DNA of 41,046 nucleotides from Candidatus Nitrosopumilus sp. (GTDB lineage: Archaea > Thermoproteota > Nitrososphaeria > Nitrososphaerales > Nitrosopumilaceae). Numbering within the stretch: the stretch's first letter is position 1; each line of letters begins with the position of its first letter. The position numbers and the translations under genes are program-made. Under the pieces are notes generated by a model. The model ran no database searches. It was given only the letters and a program-made list of their open reading frames with translations, and was not told the DNA's origin. Positions 15,598 through 22,923 of this stretch are shown piece after piece. Location of the stretch: assembly GCA_003702495.1 (NCBI GenBank), contig REGH01000007.1, positions 1 through 41,046 on the forward strand, given 5' to 3'.

Positions 15598-16134
15598 ATG
15601 AAGGGAGAGTTAATTGAAAACAGAGTGATTGTGTGGAACATCGAGGATTCTCGTAAGCTTTTCGCTAGTGGGTATTATGGAAAGCCAATTGGCATTCCAA
15701 AACCAAAGATTGAAGAGATTGACGCACCTCTAATTTTAGATTTGATTGAATCATTATATTTGTTAGAAAATAAAAAAATTACAATATCAAAATCAAAACA
15801 TAAAGTTACAGTTAATCAAATGACAGATATTTGTAAAAATGAACATCACGATTTTGATAAAAAATATCTAGTTTACAAAAACTTTAGAGACAAGGGATAC
15901 ATCATCAATCCGGGAATAAAATTTGGTTGTGACTTTGCAGTTTATGAGAAAGGTCCAGGAATTGATCATGCTCCATTTTTAATTCAAGTATACAATAGAA
16001 ACGAACCAATTACATCCACAGGAATTGTATTAGCAGGTCGATTAGCAACATCAGTAAAGAAACAATTCATCTTAGCAATTCCTAAAGGCAAAGATAATGT
16101 TGACTTTTTGGCGTTAGATTGGTGGAAAGCCTAA
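15598..16134 (+). CDS. endA: tRNA-splicing endonuclease catalytic subunit
   Basis: 178 aa, single-repeat EndA. The catalytic triad is intact: Tyr116 (FAVYEKG), His124 (IDHAPFLIQ) and Lys154/155 (TSVKKQF). The N-terminal 70-residue domain matches the family. It cuts bulge-helix-bulge motifs in pre-tRNA and pre-rRNA. A single-repeat subunit must assemble as a homotetramer or with a second subunit; none is visible in this window. Possible TATA sequence CATATAC is about 24 nt upstream. The stop interlocks with that of the convergent gene (4-bp overlap). Confidence 0.92.
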   Translation: MKGELIENRVIVWNIEDSRKLFASGYYGKPIGIPKPKIEEIDAPLILDLIESLYLLENKKITISKSKHKVTVNQMTDICKNEHHDFDKKYLVYKNFRDKGYIINPGIKFGCDFAVYEKGPGIDHAPFLIQVYNRNEPITSTGIVLAGRLATSVKKQFILAIPKGKDNVDFLALDWWKA

Positions 16135-16508
16135 ATTGATTTTATGTGACCGGCAATACGATCATAGATGTCAAAAAGATCTTTTGTAATTCCAAATGCT
16201 AAATGATTATCCCATTTACTACGAATTCTGACTGCATTCTCTGTTGGTTCAACATAGATTGTTGCATCTTTTACGGATTGTTTTGCAATCATCTCGTTTA
16301 ATTCAGAATCTTGATTTAGTTTTTGTGCAATAGCACCAGGACCGTCCCAACTTACACTCTCAACAGTTTTTGATGCAAAATGACCTCTTGTTTTGAGTTG
16401 TGTTTTTGCAACATAGCTACTGACATTATTTCCAACATCTTTTCTTACGATAAAGTGTGCTTGATATCTATCTAGTGCGCCCCAAGGCATTGGATTTGGA
16501 TCTTGCAT
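16131..16508 (-). CDS. conserved-looking hypothetical protein, 125 aa
   Basis: Soluble, begins MQDPNPMPWGALDRYQAHF, with no Cys and no membrane segment. Strand-rich stretches (DATIYVEPTENAVRIRSKW) suggest an alpha/beta or beta-sandwich domain. I do not recognise it. It is 2 nt downstream of the 78-aa gene, so the two form an operon divergent from the tandem-SDR gene. Its stop shares a 4-bp overlap (CTAA) with the endA stop. Confidence 0.6.
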   Translation of the reverse strand: MQDPNPMPWGALDRYQAHFIVRKDVGNNVSSYVAKTQLKTRGHFASKTVESVSWDGPGAIAQKLNQDSELNEMIAKQSVKDATIYVEPTENAVRIRSKWDNHLAFGITKDLFDIYDRIAGHIKSI

Positions 16509-16510
16509 TT

Positions 16511-16747
16511 TTACCCCTTTTGAATAATTTGAATTACGTCAATGTTAGAGTTCTTAACATCAAGACATCCTCTATTTGTTATCATTCTTGCTGTATGAGC
16601 AAAATATCTACTGTAATAATCACCTTGTTCAACATCATCGGTTCCAATCTCTTTGGATTCAGAATCTACACCGATCTCCTTTAACATACTACTAAATTTC
16701 TCAGGCCATGTCTGATAGACAAATGTATCTGGCTCTGTATCATGCAT
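16511..16747 (-). CDS. hypothetical protein, 78 aa
   Basis: A small acidic soluble protein (MHDTEPDTFVYQTWPEKF...) that I do not recognise. Two Tyr-rich segments (GDYYSRYFAHTARM) and a Cys near residue 61 are the only landmarks. It is the first gene of a two-gene operon with the 125-aa protein, which starts 2 nt after its stop. It is divergent from the tandem-SDR gene, with 96 bp between the starts. Confidence 0.5.
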   Translation of the reverse strand: MHDTEPDTFVYQTWPEKFSSMLKEIGVDSESKEIGTDDVEQGDYYSRYFAHTARMITNRGCLDVKNSNIDVIQIIQKG

Positions 16748-16810
16748 TAAAAATCCTGAATCATACCCACAAATAAAGATATCAAGAAAAAAGTCCTAGA
16801 GATCAATCCA

Positions 16811-16820
16811 AATAAATATC
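16811..16820 (+). promoter_or_regulatory. TATA-like box for the tandem-SDR operon
   Basis: AATAAATATC is centred about 28 nt upstream of the ATG at 16844, consistent with a leaderless mRNA. Confidence 0.5.
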
Positions 16821-16843
16821 ACAAGAGATTTGAGAATTCTATT

Positions 16844-18610
16844 ATGTTAAAATTCCAAGACAAAGTCGCACTGGTTACAGGAAGCGGAACAGGTATTGGA
16901 AAAGCCATTGCAACAAAATTTGTAGAAAATGGTGCTAGTGTAATTATTCTGGGTAGAAGAAAAGAGCCACTACAAGAGGCCGCAACAGAACTTGAGGGAA
17001 AAATTCCACAAGGAGTAAATGCTACAGTCAAAATTTTTGCAGGAGTAGATGTTGCAGATGAAACAGCAATGAATGAAATGTTTGACACATTAAAAAATGA
17101 AGGAACAAATGTAGATTATATCATTAACAATGCAGGAGTTTCAGGTCCTGTAACATGTTTTCCAAATTCACCATTAGATGAATTCAAAAGTACTATTGCA
17201 ATTCATTTGACTGGAACATTTTGGGGTTCAGTTCAAGCACTAAAAGTAATGAAAGAAGGAGGAAAAATAATTACAATTTCAACATTCTTTACTGAAGAAA
17301 AACCATTAGAACAAAGACCATACAGATTTAGAAGTCCATACACTGCATCACAAGGTGCAAAGAACAGACTTGCTGAATGCATGTCATGGGAATTAACTGA
17401 TAAAGGAATCATATCAATTGCAACAAATCCAGGTCCAGTTCATTCAGATAGAATTTACAAGACAGTATATCCAAAAGCAGCAGCAGAATTTATGAGAGTT
17501 AGCGGATTTGAAGACTTGACCCCAGTTCAAGTTGAAGAAGCAAAAGACGATTTACTAGAATGCATTCAAGCAGACGGAATTGATAAAGAAGGAATTGCCA
17601 AAACAGCAGAAAAATTAGCAAACGGAAGAGATGTTGCAAAATTAACAGAAACATATACAAATCTATTAACAAAAATTAAAACCATAGCTGAGAAAGTACA
17701 GAACAACACTTCTCACATGATTGCAAACAGAGAATTTTTGTCACAAGCACAAGTATCTGAAACAGTTCTCAATTTGTGTGATGATGAAATTGCAAAAATT
17801 ATCAACGGCAAAGTAATTCCAGGAGATAGAGTATTTTATCCAGTAAAACCTCACATCGGAACAACAGCACCAGGAGTTCATCAACCAGACTTTACAGGAA
17901 AAGCAGTAGTCTTTACAATTGATGGAACAGACAAAACAGATGCTGAAAGAGTCGAATTTTTGGCAAGTCATGTTGAGAAAAACGGTGGGAAAGTTGCATG
18001 TTTCATTTCACAATCAACACCTCAAGAGATTCAAGATTCCATTAGTGGAAAATTCCACTCTCATGTAGTAGATATCAAAAATCCTGAGGAAGTAGAAAGA
18101 TGGCTAAACACTGCCAAAACAAACATTGGAGAAATTCTAGCAGTAGTTCACGTTACAGGTAAACTACCAGAAGTAGGAAATCTAACTGAATTAACTAGAG
18201 CAGGCTGGGAAGAACTAGTTGCAAAATTCATCTCAACACCAGCAACTGTTGCCCAAAGAACACTAGAGCAATTTGTTCCAGGAGGAGGAAAAGATCCAAG
18301 ACTCTACAAAGATAAAACAGGCTCCATCATGATTATTGGCCCAGACTTGCCAGTTGGAAAAAAAGTTTCAGGAACACAAAGAGCACAAGTAGAAGTTTTC
18401 AGAGGAGCATTAAGACCATTCACAACAACAGTAAATCAAGAATTAAGTGATGTTCTAAAATCTAAAATCAGAATGTTTACTGTTTTCCCAGGTTCTGTAA
18501 CAGGAATAGAGCCAGACAATCAAAAAATTGCAGATGCATTTAATTTCTTAGTATCAGAAAATGCTGCTTCATCATCTGAAGTAACTTTCTGTGTTGACGA
18601 ATCAAGATAA
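16844..18610 (+). CDS. tandem short-chain dehydrogenase/reductase, malonyl-CoA reductase N-half-like
   Basis: 588 aa. SDR 1 (1-260) has TGSGTGIG at 12-19, NNAG at 95-98, Ser146 and Tyr166, and then PGPVHSDRI. In the YxxxK motif the lysine is replaced: YTASQ puts Gln170 at that place. A helical insert (about 210-330) and a second Rossmann-like domain (350-588) follow; the second lacks both a glycine motif and a catalytic Tyr. The order and sequence flavour (STxF, PGPxxSDRI, non-catalytic second SDR) recall the N-terminal half of Chloroflexus-type malonyl-CoA reductase, which reduces malonate semialdehyde to 3-hydroxypropionate. A role in the 3-HP/4-HB cycle is an inference. The hotdog gene follows after 2 nt. 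Confidence 0.7.
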   Translation: MLKFQDKVALVTGSGTGIGKAIATKFVENGASVIILGRRKEPLQEAATELEGKIPQGVNATVKIFAGVDVADETAMNEMFDTLKNEGTNVDYIINNAGVSGPVTCFPNSPLDEFKSTIAIHLTGTFWGSVQALKVMKEGGKIITISTFFTEEKPLEQRPYRFRSPYTASQGAKNRLAECMSWELTDKGIISIATNPGPVHSDRIYKTVYPKAAAEFMRVSGFEDLTPVQVEEAKDDLLECIQADGIDKEGIAKTAEKLANGRDVAKLTETYTNLLTKIKTIAEKVQNNTSHMIANREFLSQAQVSETVLNLCDDEIAKIINGKVIPGDRVFYPVKPHIGTTAPGVHQPDFTGKAVVFTIDGTDKTDAERVEFLASHVEKNGGKVACFISQSTPQEIQDSISGKFHSHVVDIKNPEEVERWLNTAKTNIGEILAVVHVTGKLPEVGNLTELTRAGWEELVAKFISTPATVAQRTLEQFVPGGGKDPRLYKDKTGSIMIIGPDLPVGKKVSGTQRAQVEVFRGALRPFTTTVNQELSDVLKSKIRMFTVFPGSVTGIEPDNQKIADAFNFLVSENAASSSEVTFCVDESR

Positions 18611-18612
18611 GA

Positions 18613-19062
18613 ATGAAAAAATTTTCCGAATTCAGAGTAGGAGACACATTTCACTCTACATGTAGCATTTCAGATAAAGAATTACAAGAATATCTAAATT
18701 TTTCAAGAGTTAGAAATGCATTTTTAGAAGATAAACAAAGTGGAGAACAAATAGTTTCAGGGCGTGCAATTTTATCAAGAATGGAAGGTGAATTTACTAG
18801 ACTAAGTCAAATTTATGGAAACCATATTGTTTTTCTTGGAACAGATGGAGACCCAGAATGGAATAATAGAAACACAAGATTTCTCAAACCACTATACGCA
18901 GATCAAGTTTTGAAATTAAAATTCACAATATCACAAGTAGAAGACATGGATGATGAATTTGGAAAGATAGCAGTAGACTATGAAGGAACAGATAATGAAG
19001 GAGAAACAATTGTTCTTTCCAAAAGAAACATCTACAGAATAAAAAAAGAACCACCAAGATAA
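18613..19062 (+). CDS. MaoC-like hotdog-fold protein
   Basis: 149 aa. The layout matches MaoC-type hotdogs: FRVGDTFHSTCSISDKELQEY at the start, GRAILSRMEGEF in the central helix region, then NTRFLKPLYADQVLKLKFTI (the usual RFLxPVxxGDTL strand). The Asp-x4-His hydratase dyad is not evident; the equivalent segment reads NFSRVRNAF. It may be a dehydratase with altered chemistry, a thioesterase or a binding partner. It starts 2 nt after the tandem-SDR stop, so the two are surely cotranscribed and probably act on the same acyl-CoA or semialdehyde. Confidence 0.7.
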   Translation: MKKFSEFRVGDTFHSTCSISDKELQEYLNFSRVRNAFLEDKQSGEQIVSGRAILSRMEGEFTRLSQIYGNHIVFLGTDGDPEWNNRNTRFLKPLYADQVLKLKFTISQVEDMDDEFGKIAVDYEGTDNEGETIVLSKRNIYRIKKEPPR

Positions 19063-19072
19063 TAATAAAACA

Positions 19073-19115
19073 GGAGAGCCGACTAGTCTCCCCCGCCCTT
19101 AGGTCAAAGACCTAA
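19073..19115. other. GC-rich segment with two adjacent inverted repeats
   Basis: GGAGA (19073-19077) can pair with TCTCC (19087-19091). TTAGGTC (19099-19105) pairs perfectly with GACCTAA (19109-19115) across an AAA loop, and a C-rich run (CCCCCGCCC) lies between them. The segment lies between convergent genes and stands out from the AT-rich background. It could be a termination or RNA-processing structure, or a small RNA. Confidence 0.45.
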
Positions 19116-19167
19116 CGAACACTATTCTTCACAAAATTACTATAAAAGCACAGAAAAATTTTTGAGG

Positions 19168-19938
19168 CTAAAATCCTACAAGTCCAGAACCAATTGCGGA
19201 ATCATAGAATAATTTCACAGCAGCAATTAAAATTACAACTGAAACTAGAACTTGCAAATATCTTTCTTTAATATCAATTGAGAGTCTTGCTCCAACCAAC
19301 CCTCCAAGAAATGAGCCAATTGCTAAAAATCCAGCTTGTGTAAAATCAGGATGTCCCAGTAAACTGTGAGTGATAACTCCAGAGAGAGATGCGAAAAGTA
19401 AAATCAACTGAGACGTAGGTGCAGCTCTTTTCATCGCCATTCCCAAACCTGCAACCATTAATGGAACAAAGACAATTCCTCCCCCTATTCCAAAAAAGGA
19501 TGAAATAATTCCTGCAAAAAAACTTGCACCAATTGCAAAGACCATCATCTGTTTTGAGATAATTTTTTGTTTGCTTTCGAGATTTCTTCGAAGAAAAATG
19601 TATGCAGCTGAAGCTATCAAGATCAATCCAAACAAAACTTTGAAAATATCAGGTGCAACATCAGATGAAACAACTGCACCCAAAATAGTTCCAGGAACAG
19701 ATAACAATCCAAGTTTCAATCCTAAAGAATATTCAATTCTCTTTTGTTTAGAGTAGGAAATAGTAGATGCAATAGCATTACTAAGCGCTGCAAACAAACT
19801 ATTACTTGCAGCTGCAGTTGGTGAAAATCCCAAGAAAGTTAAAACTGGAACTACAATAATACCACCACCAAGTCCAATCATTGAACCTAAAATTCCTCCT
19901 GCAAAGCCTAAGAGGATAAGCCATAATTGATCAATCAT
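19168..19938 (-). CDS. TSUP (TauE/SafE, DUF81) family membrane transporter
   Basis: About 256 aa with some eight hydrophobic helices and the family's duplicated signature: GFAGGILGSMIGLGGGIIVVP near the N-terminus and SSFFGIGGGIVFVPLM in the second half. TSUP proteins export or import sulfite, sulfoacetate and other small organosulfur anions; the substrate is not predictable here. The ORF track starts at a TTG at 19950, but the TATA-like GTATATAAT (19966-19974, reverse) predicts transcription start near 19944, so I use the ATG at 19938 (MIDQLWLILLG). Confidence 0.85.
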   Translation of the reverse strand: MIDQLWLILLGFAGGILGSMIGLGGGIIVVPVLTFLGFSPTAAASNSLFAALSNAIASTISYSKQKRIEYSLGLKLGLLSVPGTILGAVVSSDVAPDIFKVLFGLILIASAAYIFLRRNLESKQKIISKQMMVFAIGASFFAGIISSFFGIGGGIVFVPLMVAGLGMAMKRAAPTSQLILLFASLSGVITHSLLGHPDFTQAGFLAIGSFLGGLVGARLSIDIKERYLQVLVSVVILIAAVKLFYDSAIGSGLVGF

Positions 19939-19973
19939 TGTAATCGCCAATCAAAGAATTTTGTCGTATATAA

Positions 19974-20615
19974 TTAGACGTGTTTTGTAATGATCAATGT
20001 TTGTAAAATAGAATCATCTTTGGGAGTTATCTCAAAGACAATTTCAGTGTCGGATAAATTATCTATTTTTGATTTGATACTACGATTATCTGAATCATAG
20101 TAGAAAGTATGTACAGTGTCTAGCCATTCAGATATAGTTGCAAATCCAATAGATTCCTCTTCTTCCCAGCAATCACAAACAAGTGTTTGAATTACAGTCT
20201 CAAATATAGCATATGTTGTTTCTTTATTAGATTCCAAAGAATCAGTTTCAAGATTTGCAATAGCTAGAATTGGAGATGTAGTACTGCCACCAATATTGAT
20301 GTTTCCAATAGTCTGACCATATGAATCTAGAACAGCTGTAGTGGTACAATATTCCATGGTTCTTGGAAGACCATTTTCAAAAAATGTACAGTATTGACTA
20401 ATTGTGTGATCAGTTATTGCGGTAGGAGAGGATACAAAAATGTCACGTTCCTTCAAAGATGTTTGAATGTCTTCAATATCATAATAAGTAAAACCAGAAT
20501 TGTAAATAGGAGTAGTAAGGGGTTCAGATGGTTCTTCAGAAACTAACATCGCATATGATGTAACAGCTGCAATTCCAAGAATTATTGGAATTAAAATGAA
20601 TTTATTCACAAACAT
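19974..20615 (-). CDS. exported or membrane-anchored protein of unknown function
   Basis: About 213 aa. An N-terminal hydrophobic helix (residues 6-24, FILIPIILGIAAVTSYAML) acts as signal peptide or anchor; the rest is acidic and Thr/Ser/Ile-rich, as in extracytoplasmic domains. Four Cys are present (QYC, EYC, and a close C-D-C in LVCDCWEEEE), which may form disulfides or bind metal. The ORF track uses a TTG at 20618; I use the adjacent ATG at 20615. It lies 34 nt downstream of the DUF192 gene on the same strand and is probably in its operon. Confidence 0.6.
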   Translation of the reverse strand: MFVNKFILIPIILGIAAVTSYAMLVSEEPSEPLTTPIYNSGFTYYDIEDIQTSLKERDIFVSSPTAITDHTISQYCTFFENGLPRTMEYCTTTAVLDSYGQTIGNINIGGSTTSPILAIANLETDSLESNKETTYAIFETVIQTLVCDCWEEEESIGFATISEWLDTVHTFYYDSDNRSIKSKIDNLSDTEIVFEITPKDDSILQTLIITKHV

Positions 20616-20649
20616 CAACTAGGATATTCAAAGATAAGGTTTTGCAATG

Positions 20650-21141
20650 CTAGATAGAAATTATTGTTAGAACAGAATCTTTTGTAATATTATTTTGTTC
20701 GATGAATCCAGCAGTTACTTCAAGAACATATACTGCTTCTTGTTCGGGAACTACACTTTGGCAAGTTGCAATTTCTAATGCAGATTTGCATGGAGGAACG
20801 TCTTTTTCAATGTGGACTATTTTCCCATTTTCATCAAACCAAATCATATCAAGTGAGAATTGCATGTTAAGCATCCATAGAGAATAAAGCCCTGGTTCAC
20901 TAAAGACAAAAATCATTCCCTGATCATAAGGTAATTGATCTTGGAACATTAATCCACGTACTCTCCTCGGTTCAGTATCTGCTATTTGCACCTCAAGCGG
21001 CACATCATCAACTTTGATTGTACCTCGAGGGAATTCAACGGATTCTAGTTTACTTTCTTGAGGGATAGACATCAAGCCAACAACCCCAATAATTACAGCA
21101 GCAATTGTGATTGGAATTAGTGCCTGAGCCCTAGTAGTCAC
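20650..21141 (-). CDS. DUF192 (UPF0127) family protein, membrane-anchored
   Basis: 163 aa. An N-terminal helix (residues 8-25) anchors or exports it. The DUF192 core is clear: RRVRGLMFQDQLPYDQGMIFVF, then YSLWMLNMQFSLDMIWFDENGKIVHIEKDVPPC, ending in YVLEVTAGFIEQN. This small beta-rich fold is widespread at archaeal and bacterial cell surfaces with no established biochemical role. GTG start at 21141. TTTTAAAATA at 21161-21170 is centred about 25 nt upstream. Confidence 0.88.
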   Translation of the reverse strand: MTTRAQALIPITIAAVIIGVVGLMSIPQESKLESVEFPRGTIKVDDVPLEVQIADTEPRRVRGLMFQDQLPYDQGMIFVFSEPGLYSLWMLNMQFSLDMIWFDENGKIVHIEKDVPPCKSALEIATCQSVVPEQEAVYVLEVTAGFIEQNNITKDSVLTIISI

Positions 21142-21160
21142 ACTACAATTTGGCTGGGCC

Positions 21161-21170
21161 TTTTAAAATA
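21161..21170 (-). promoter_or_regulatory. TATA-like box for the DUF192 operon
   Basis: TTTTAAAATA is centred about 25 nt upstream of the reverse GTG at 21141, supporting a leaderless GTG start. Confidence 0.5.
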
Positions 21171-21193
21171 CGTTAATCAATTTTGAATTGAGG

Positions 21194-21204
21194 ACATTTA
21201 TACA
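21194..21204 (+). promoter_or_regulatory. TATA-like box for the His-rich membrane protein gene
   Basis: ACATTTATACA is centred about 28 nt upstream of the TTG at 21227, supporting that unusual start codon. Confidence 0.45.
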
Positions 21205-21226
21205 AACAATCAGAAATTTCATATGA

Positions 21227-21970
21227 TTGACTGAAGATAAAGTATTGCCAAAAGATAGTGATTTAGATTATAGTTTACCTGGTCGCTATGAAGAGAGTAA
21301 TTTTACATATAATCAGCCAATCACGCCCTATGAGAGTACAACAAAATCAAAGAGTAAGGGTCTTGTAATAGGAATCATAGTTTTTACAATTATATCAGCA
21401 GGATTCTTTTCATATTATTTATTGAATCAAAATGAAATTGATTCGCAAATTGTACAAAATACATTGAACATGAGTCAAGAACAAGTTTTGGCAAACCAAT
21501 ACAACATTGGAGAATATGGAAGTGATCATGTACATGCTGCAATACTTGTTGTGTTAGATGGGGAACAGTTGAATTTTGGATTACCACAATTTCAATTATC
21601 TGGAAAATATATTCATTTTGAGGATCATAATCCATATTTGATTCACAAACATGCAACAGGAGTACCATTAGAAATGTTGTTTGTATCAATTGGATTAAAA
21701 GTTACACAGGATTGTATTTTTGTTGAGTATGGTTTTTCTAAAAATACTAATGAATTTTGTGCAGATGAGAAAAAAAATGTTCAAATCTATCTTAATGGTG
21801 AAAAGTACCTATCAGATATTTCACAATATGAAATTCAACATAATGATAGAATACTGATTACAGTAGATGAAAAATCTATTTCAAAACATTTGAAGTATTT
21901 GGATTCATTTAAGATATTCGATGTTCCCAAAAAACCATTAGTAGATTCAGGGAAGGATATTCTAATTTAG
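21227..21970 (+). CDS. membrane-anchored protein with His-rich extracytoplasmic domain
   Basis: 247 aa from a TTG start. Residues 1-45 are a hydrophilic cytoplasmic tail; one transmembrane helix (about 47-68, LVIGIIVFTIISAGFFSYYL) follows, then a soluble domain outside the cell. That domain has clustered histidines (SDHVHAAILVV; YIHFEDHNPYLIHKHATG) and two Cys. The pattern resembles small domains of the type HxHA..xxDG..HxHxTGxxH seen in other archaeal and bacterial surface proteins and could be a metal site. It is divergent from DUF192. The 3' end overlaps the next gene by 4 bp. Confidence 0.65.
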   Translation: MTEDKVLPKDSDLDYSLPGRYEESNFTYNQPITPYESTTKSKSKGLVIGIIVFTIISAGFFSYYLLNQNEIDSQIVQNTLNMSQEQVLANQYNIGEYGSDHVHAAILVVLDGEQLNFGLPQFQLSGKYIHFEDHNPYLIHKHATGVPLEMLFVSIGLKVTQDCIFVEYGFSKNTNEFCADEKKNVQIYLNGEKYLSDISQYEIQHNDRILITVDEKSISKHLKYLDSFKIFDVPKKPLVDSGKDILI

Positions 21971-22323
21971 TGGTTCATAACTGATTTTTTAAAATCACTA
22001 ATTGAGGAGATTGTGTTTTTTGTTTGGTGGCCAATATCGTGAATTGTGGCACTATTGTATTTTTTTTCCAAGTATCTGCCTGCAACAATCATGGGACCAC
22101 CAACGGCACAAGTTACGCCTGTTGGTTCTGGAATCCACAACATCAAGAATCCTATTTTTTGGAGTTTTTTACCAGGAGCAGGTGCTTTTTGAAGTGCGCC
22201 CAATGAACGGGCAGTATGAGAATCATCCATTTTTGCAACATCACAATACAAATTTGCTCTCCGTTTTGCAGATTCAGAGATTTTTCGCAATTTATCAAGT
22301 CGTTCCTTTAGTGGGTCTGCCAT
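21967..22323 (-). CDS. hypothetical protein with a central hydrophobic hairpin
   Basis: 118 aa. Basic helical N-terminus (MADPLKERLDKLRKISESAKRRA); the middle (IGFLMLWIPEPTGVTCAVGGPMIVAGRYL) is hydrophobic with Pro/Gly, possibly a membrane-associated hairpin; the C-terminus is polar. I do not recognise the family. Its stop interlocks with that of the convergent His-rich protein gene (4-bp overlap, TTAG). Confidence 0.55.
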   Translation of the reverse strand: MADPLKERLDKLRKISESAKRRANLYCDVAKMDDSHTARSLGALQKAPAPGKKLQKIGFLMLWIPEPTGVTCAVGGPMIVAGRYLEKKYNSATIHDIGHQTKNTISSISDFKKSVMNH

Positions 22324-22373
22324 TCCTACAGTAGATATTGGAAAAAATAGTTAAGATTCAAAGATCAACAACA

Positions 22374-22400
22374 GTTACTTCCAAGTCAACAAAGAGTAAC
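22374..22400. promoter_or_regulatory. inverted repeat upstream of the MntR-like regulator
   Basis: GTTACT and AGTAAC are separated by 15 nt. The dyad begins 85 nt upstream of the regulator's ATG and lies between two divergent genes. It could be an operator for autoregulation, but half-sites of 6 bp can arise by chance. Confidence 0.3.
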
Positions 22401-22458
22401 CAAAATCTCTGAAAAAGACACTCAATTATAGTAGATTGGGTTTAGATACAAAGATTAC

Positions 22459-22923
22459 ATGAAATCTAAAAACTCTAAAAGATTAGACTCCATCAAAGCC
22501 GCACATCAATCTGAAAGGGCTCGTTCTAGCACCAGAATGGAGGATTATTTGGAGATTATTTCAGAATTAGTAGAATTGAAAGGTTATGCAACAACTTTAG
22601 ACATTTCAAGACACATGAATGTTAGCGCTCCAAGTGTCACCAAGATGCTACAAAGATTAGACGAGGGAGGATATCTAGAATATGAAAAATATCATGGAAT
22701 CAATTTAACAAAAAAAGGTACAGAAGTAGCTGAGGGAATAAGACAAAAACACGGAATACTACTAGAGTTTTTTGAAATACTAGGTGTTGGATATGATACT
22801 GCAAATCAAGATGCAGAAGGGATTGAACATCATCTAAATCCAAAGACAATAAAACAATTAAGAAAATTCATTACTTTTCTAAAAGCAAATCCAAAGATTA
22901 TCGATAATTTTAAAAATCTTTAA
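22459..22923 (+). CDS. DtxR/MntR family metal-dependent transcription regulator
   Basis: 154 aa, the size of the short MntR form without an SH3 domain. A winged helix (GYATTLDISRHMNVSAPSVTKMLQRLDEGGYLEY) follows the RMEDYLEII helix. Candidate metal ligands match MntR: Asp and Glu in MEDYLE, His in RQKHGILLEFFE, and Glu-Glu-His in DAEGIEHHL. It probably senses Mn(II) or Fe(II) and represses uptake genes. No target transporter is adjacent, although the TSUP, DUF192 and His-rich envelope genes lie just upstream. The last 14 bp overlap the convergent PIN-ATPase gene. Confidence 0.87.
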   Translation: MKSKNSKRLDSIKAAHQSERARSSTRMEDYLEIISELVELKGYATTLDISRHMNVSAPSVTKMLQRLDEGGYLEYEKYHGINLTKKGTEVAEGIRQKHGILLEFFEILGVGYDTANQDAEGIEHHLNPKTIKQLRKFITFLKANPKIIDNFKNL

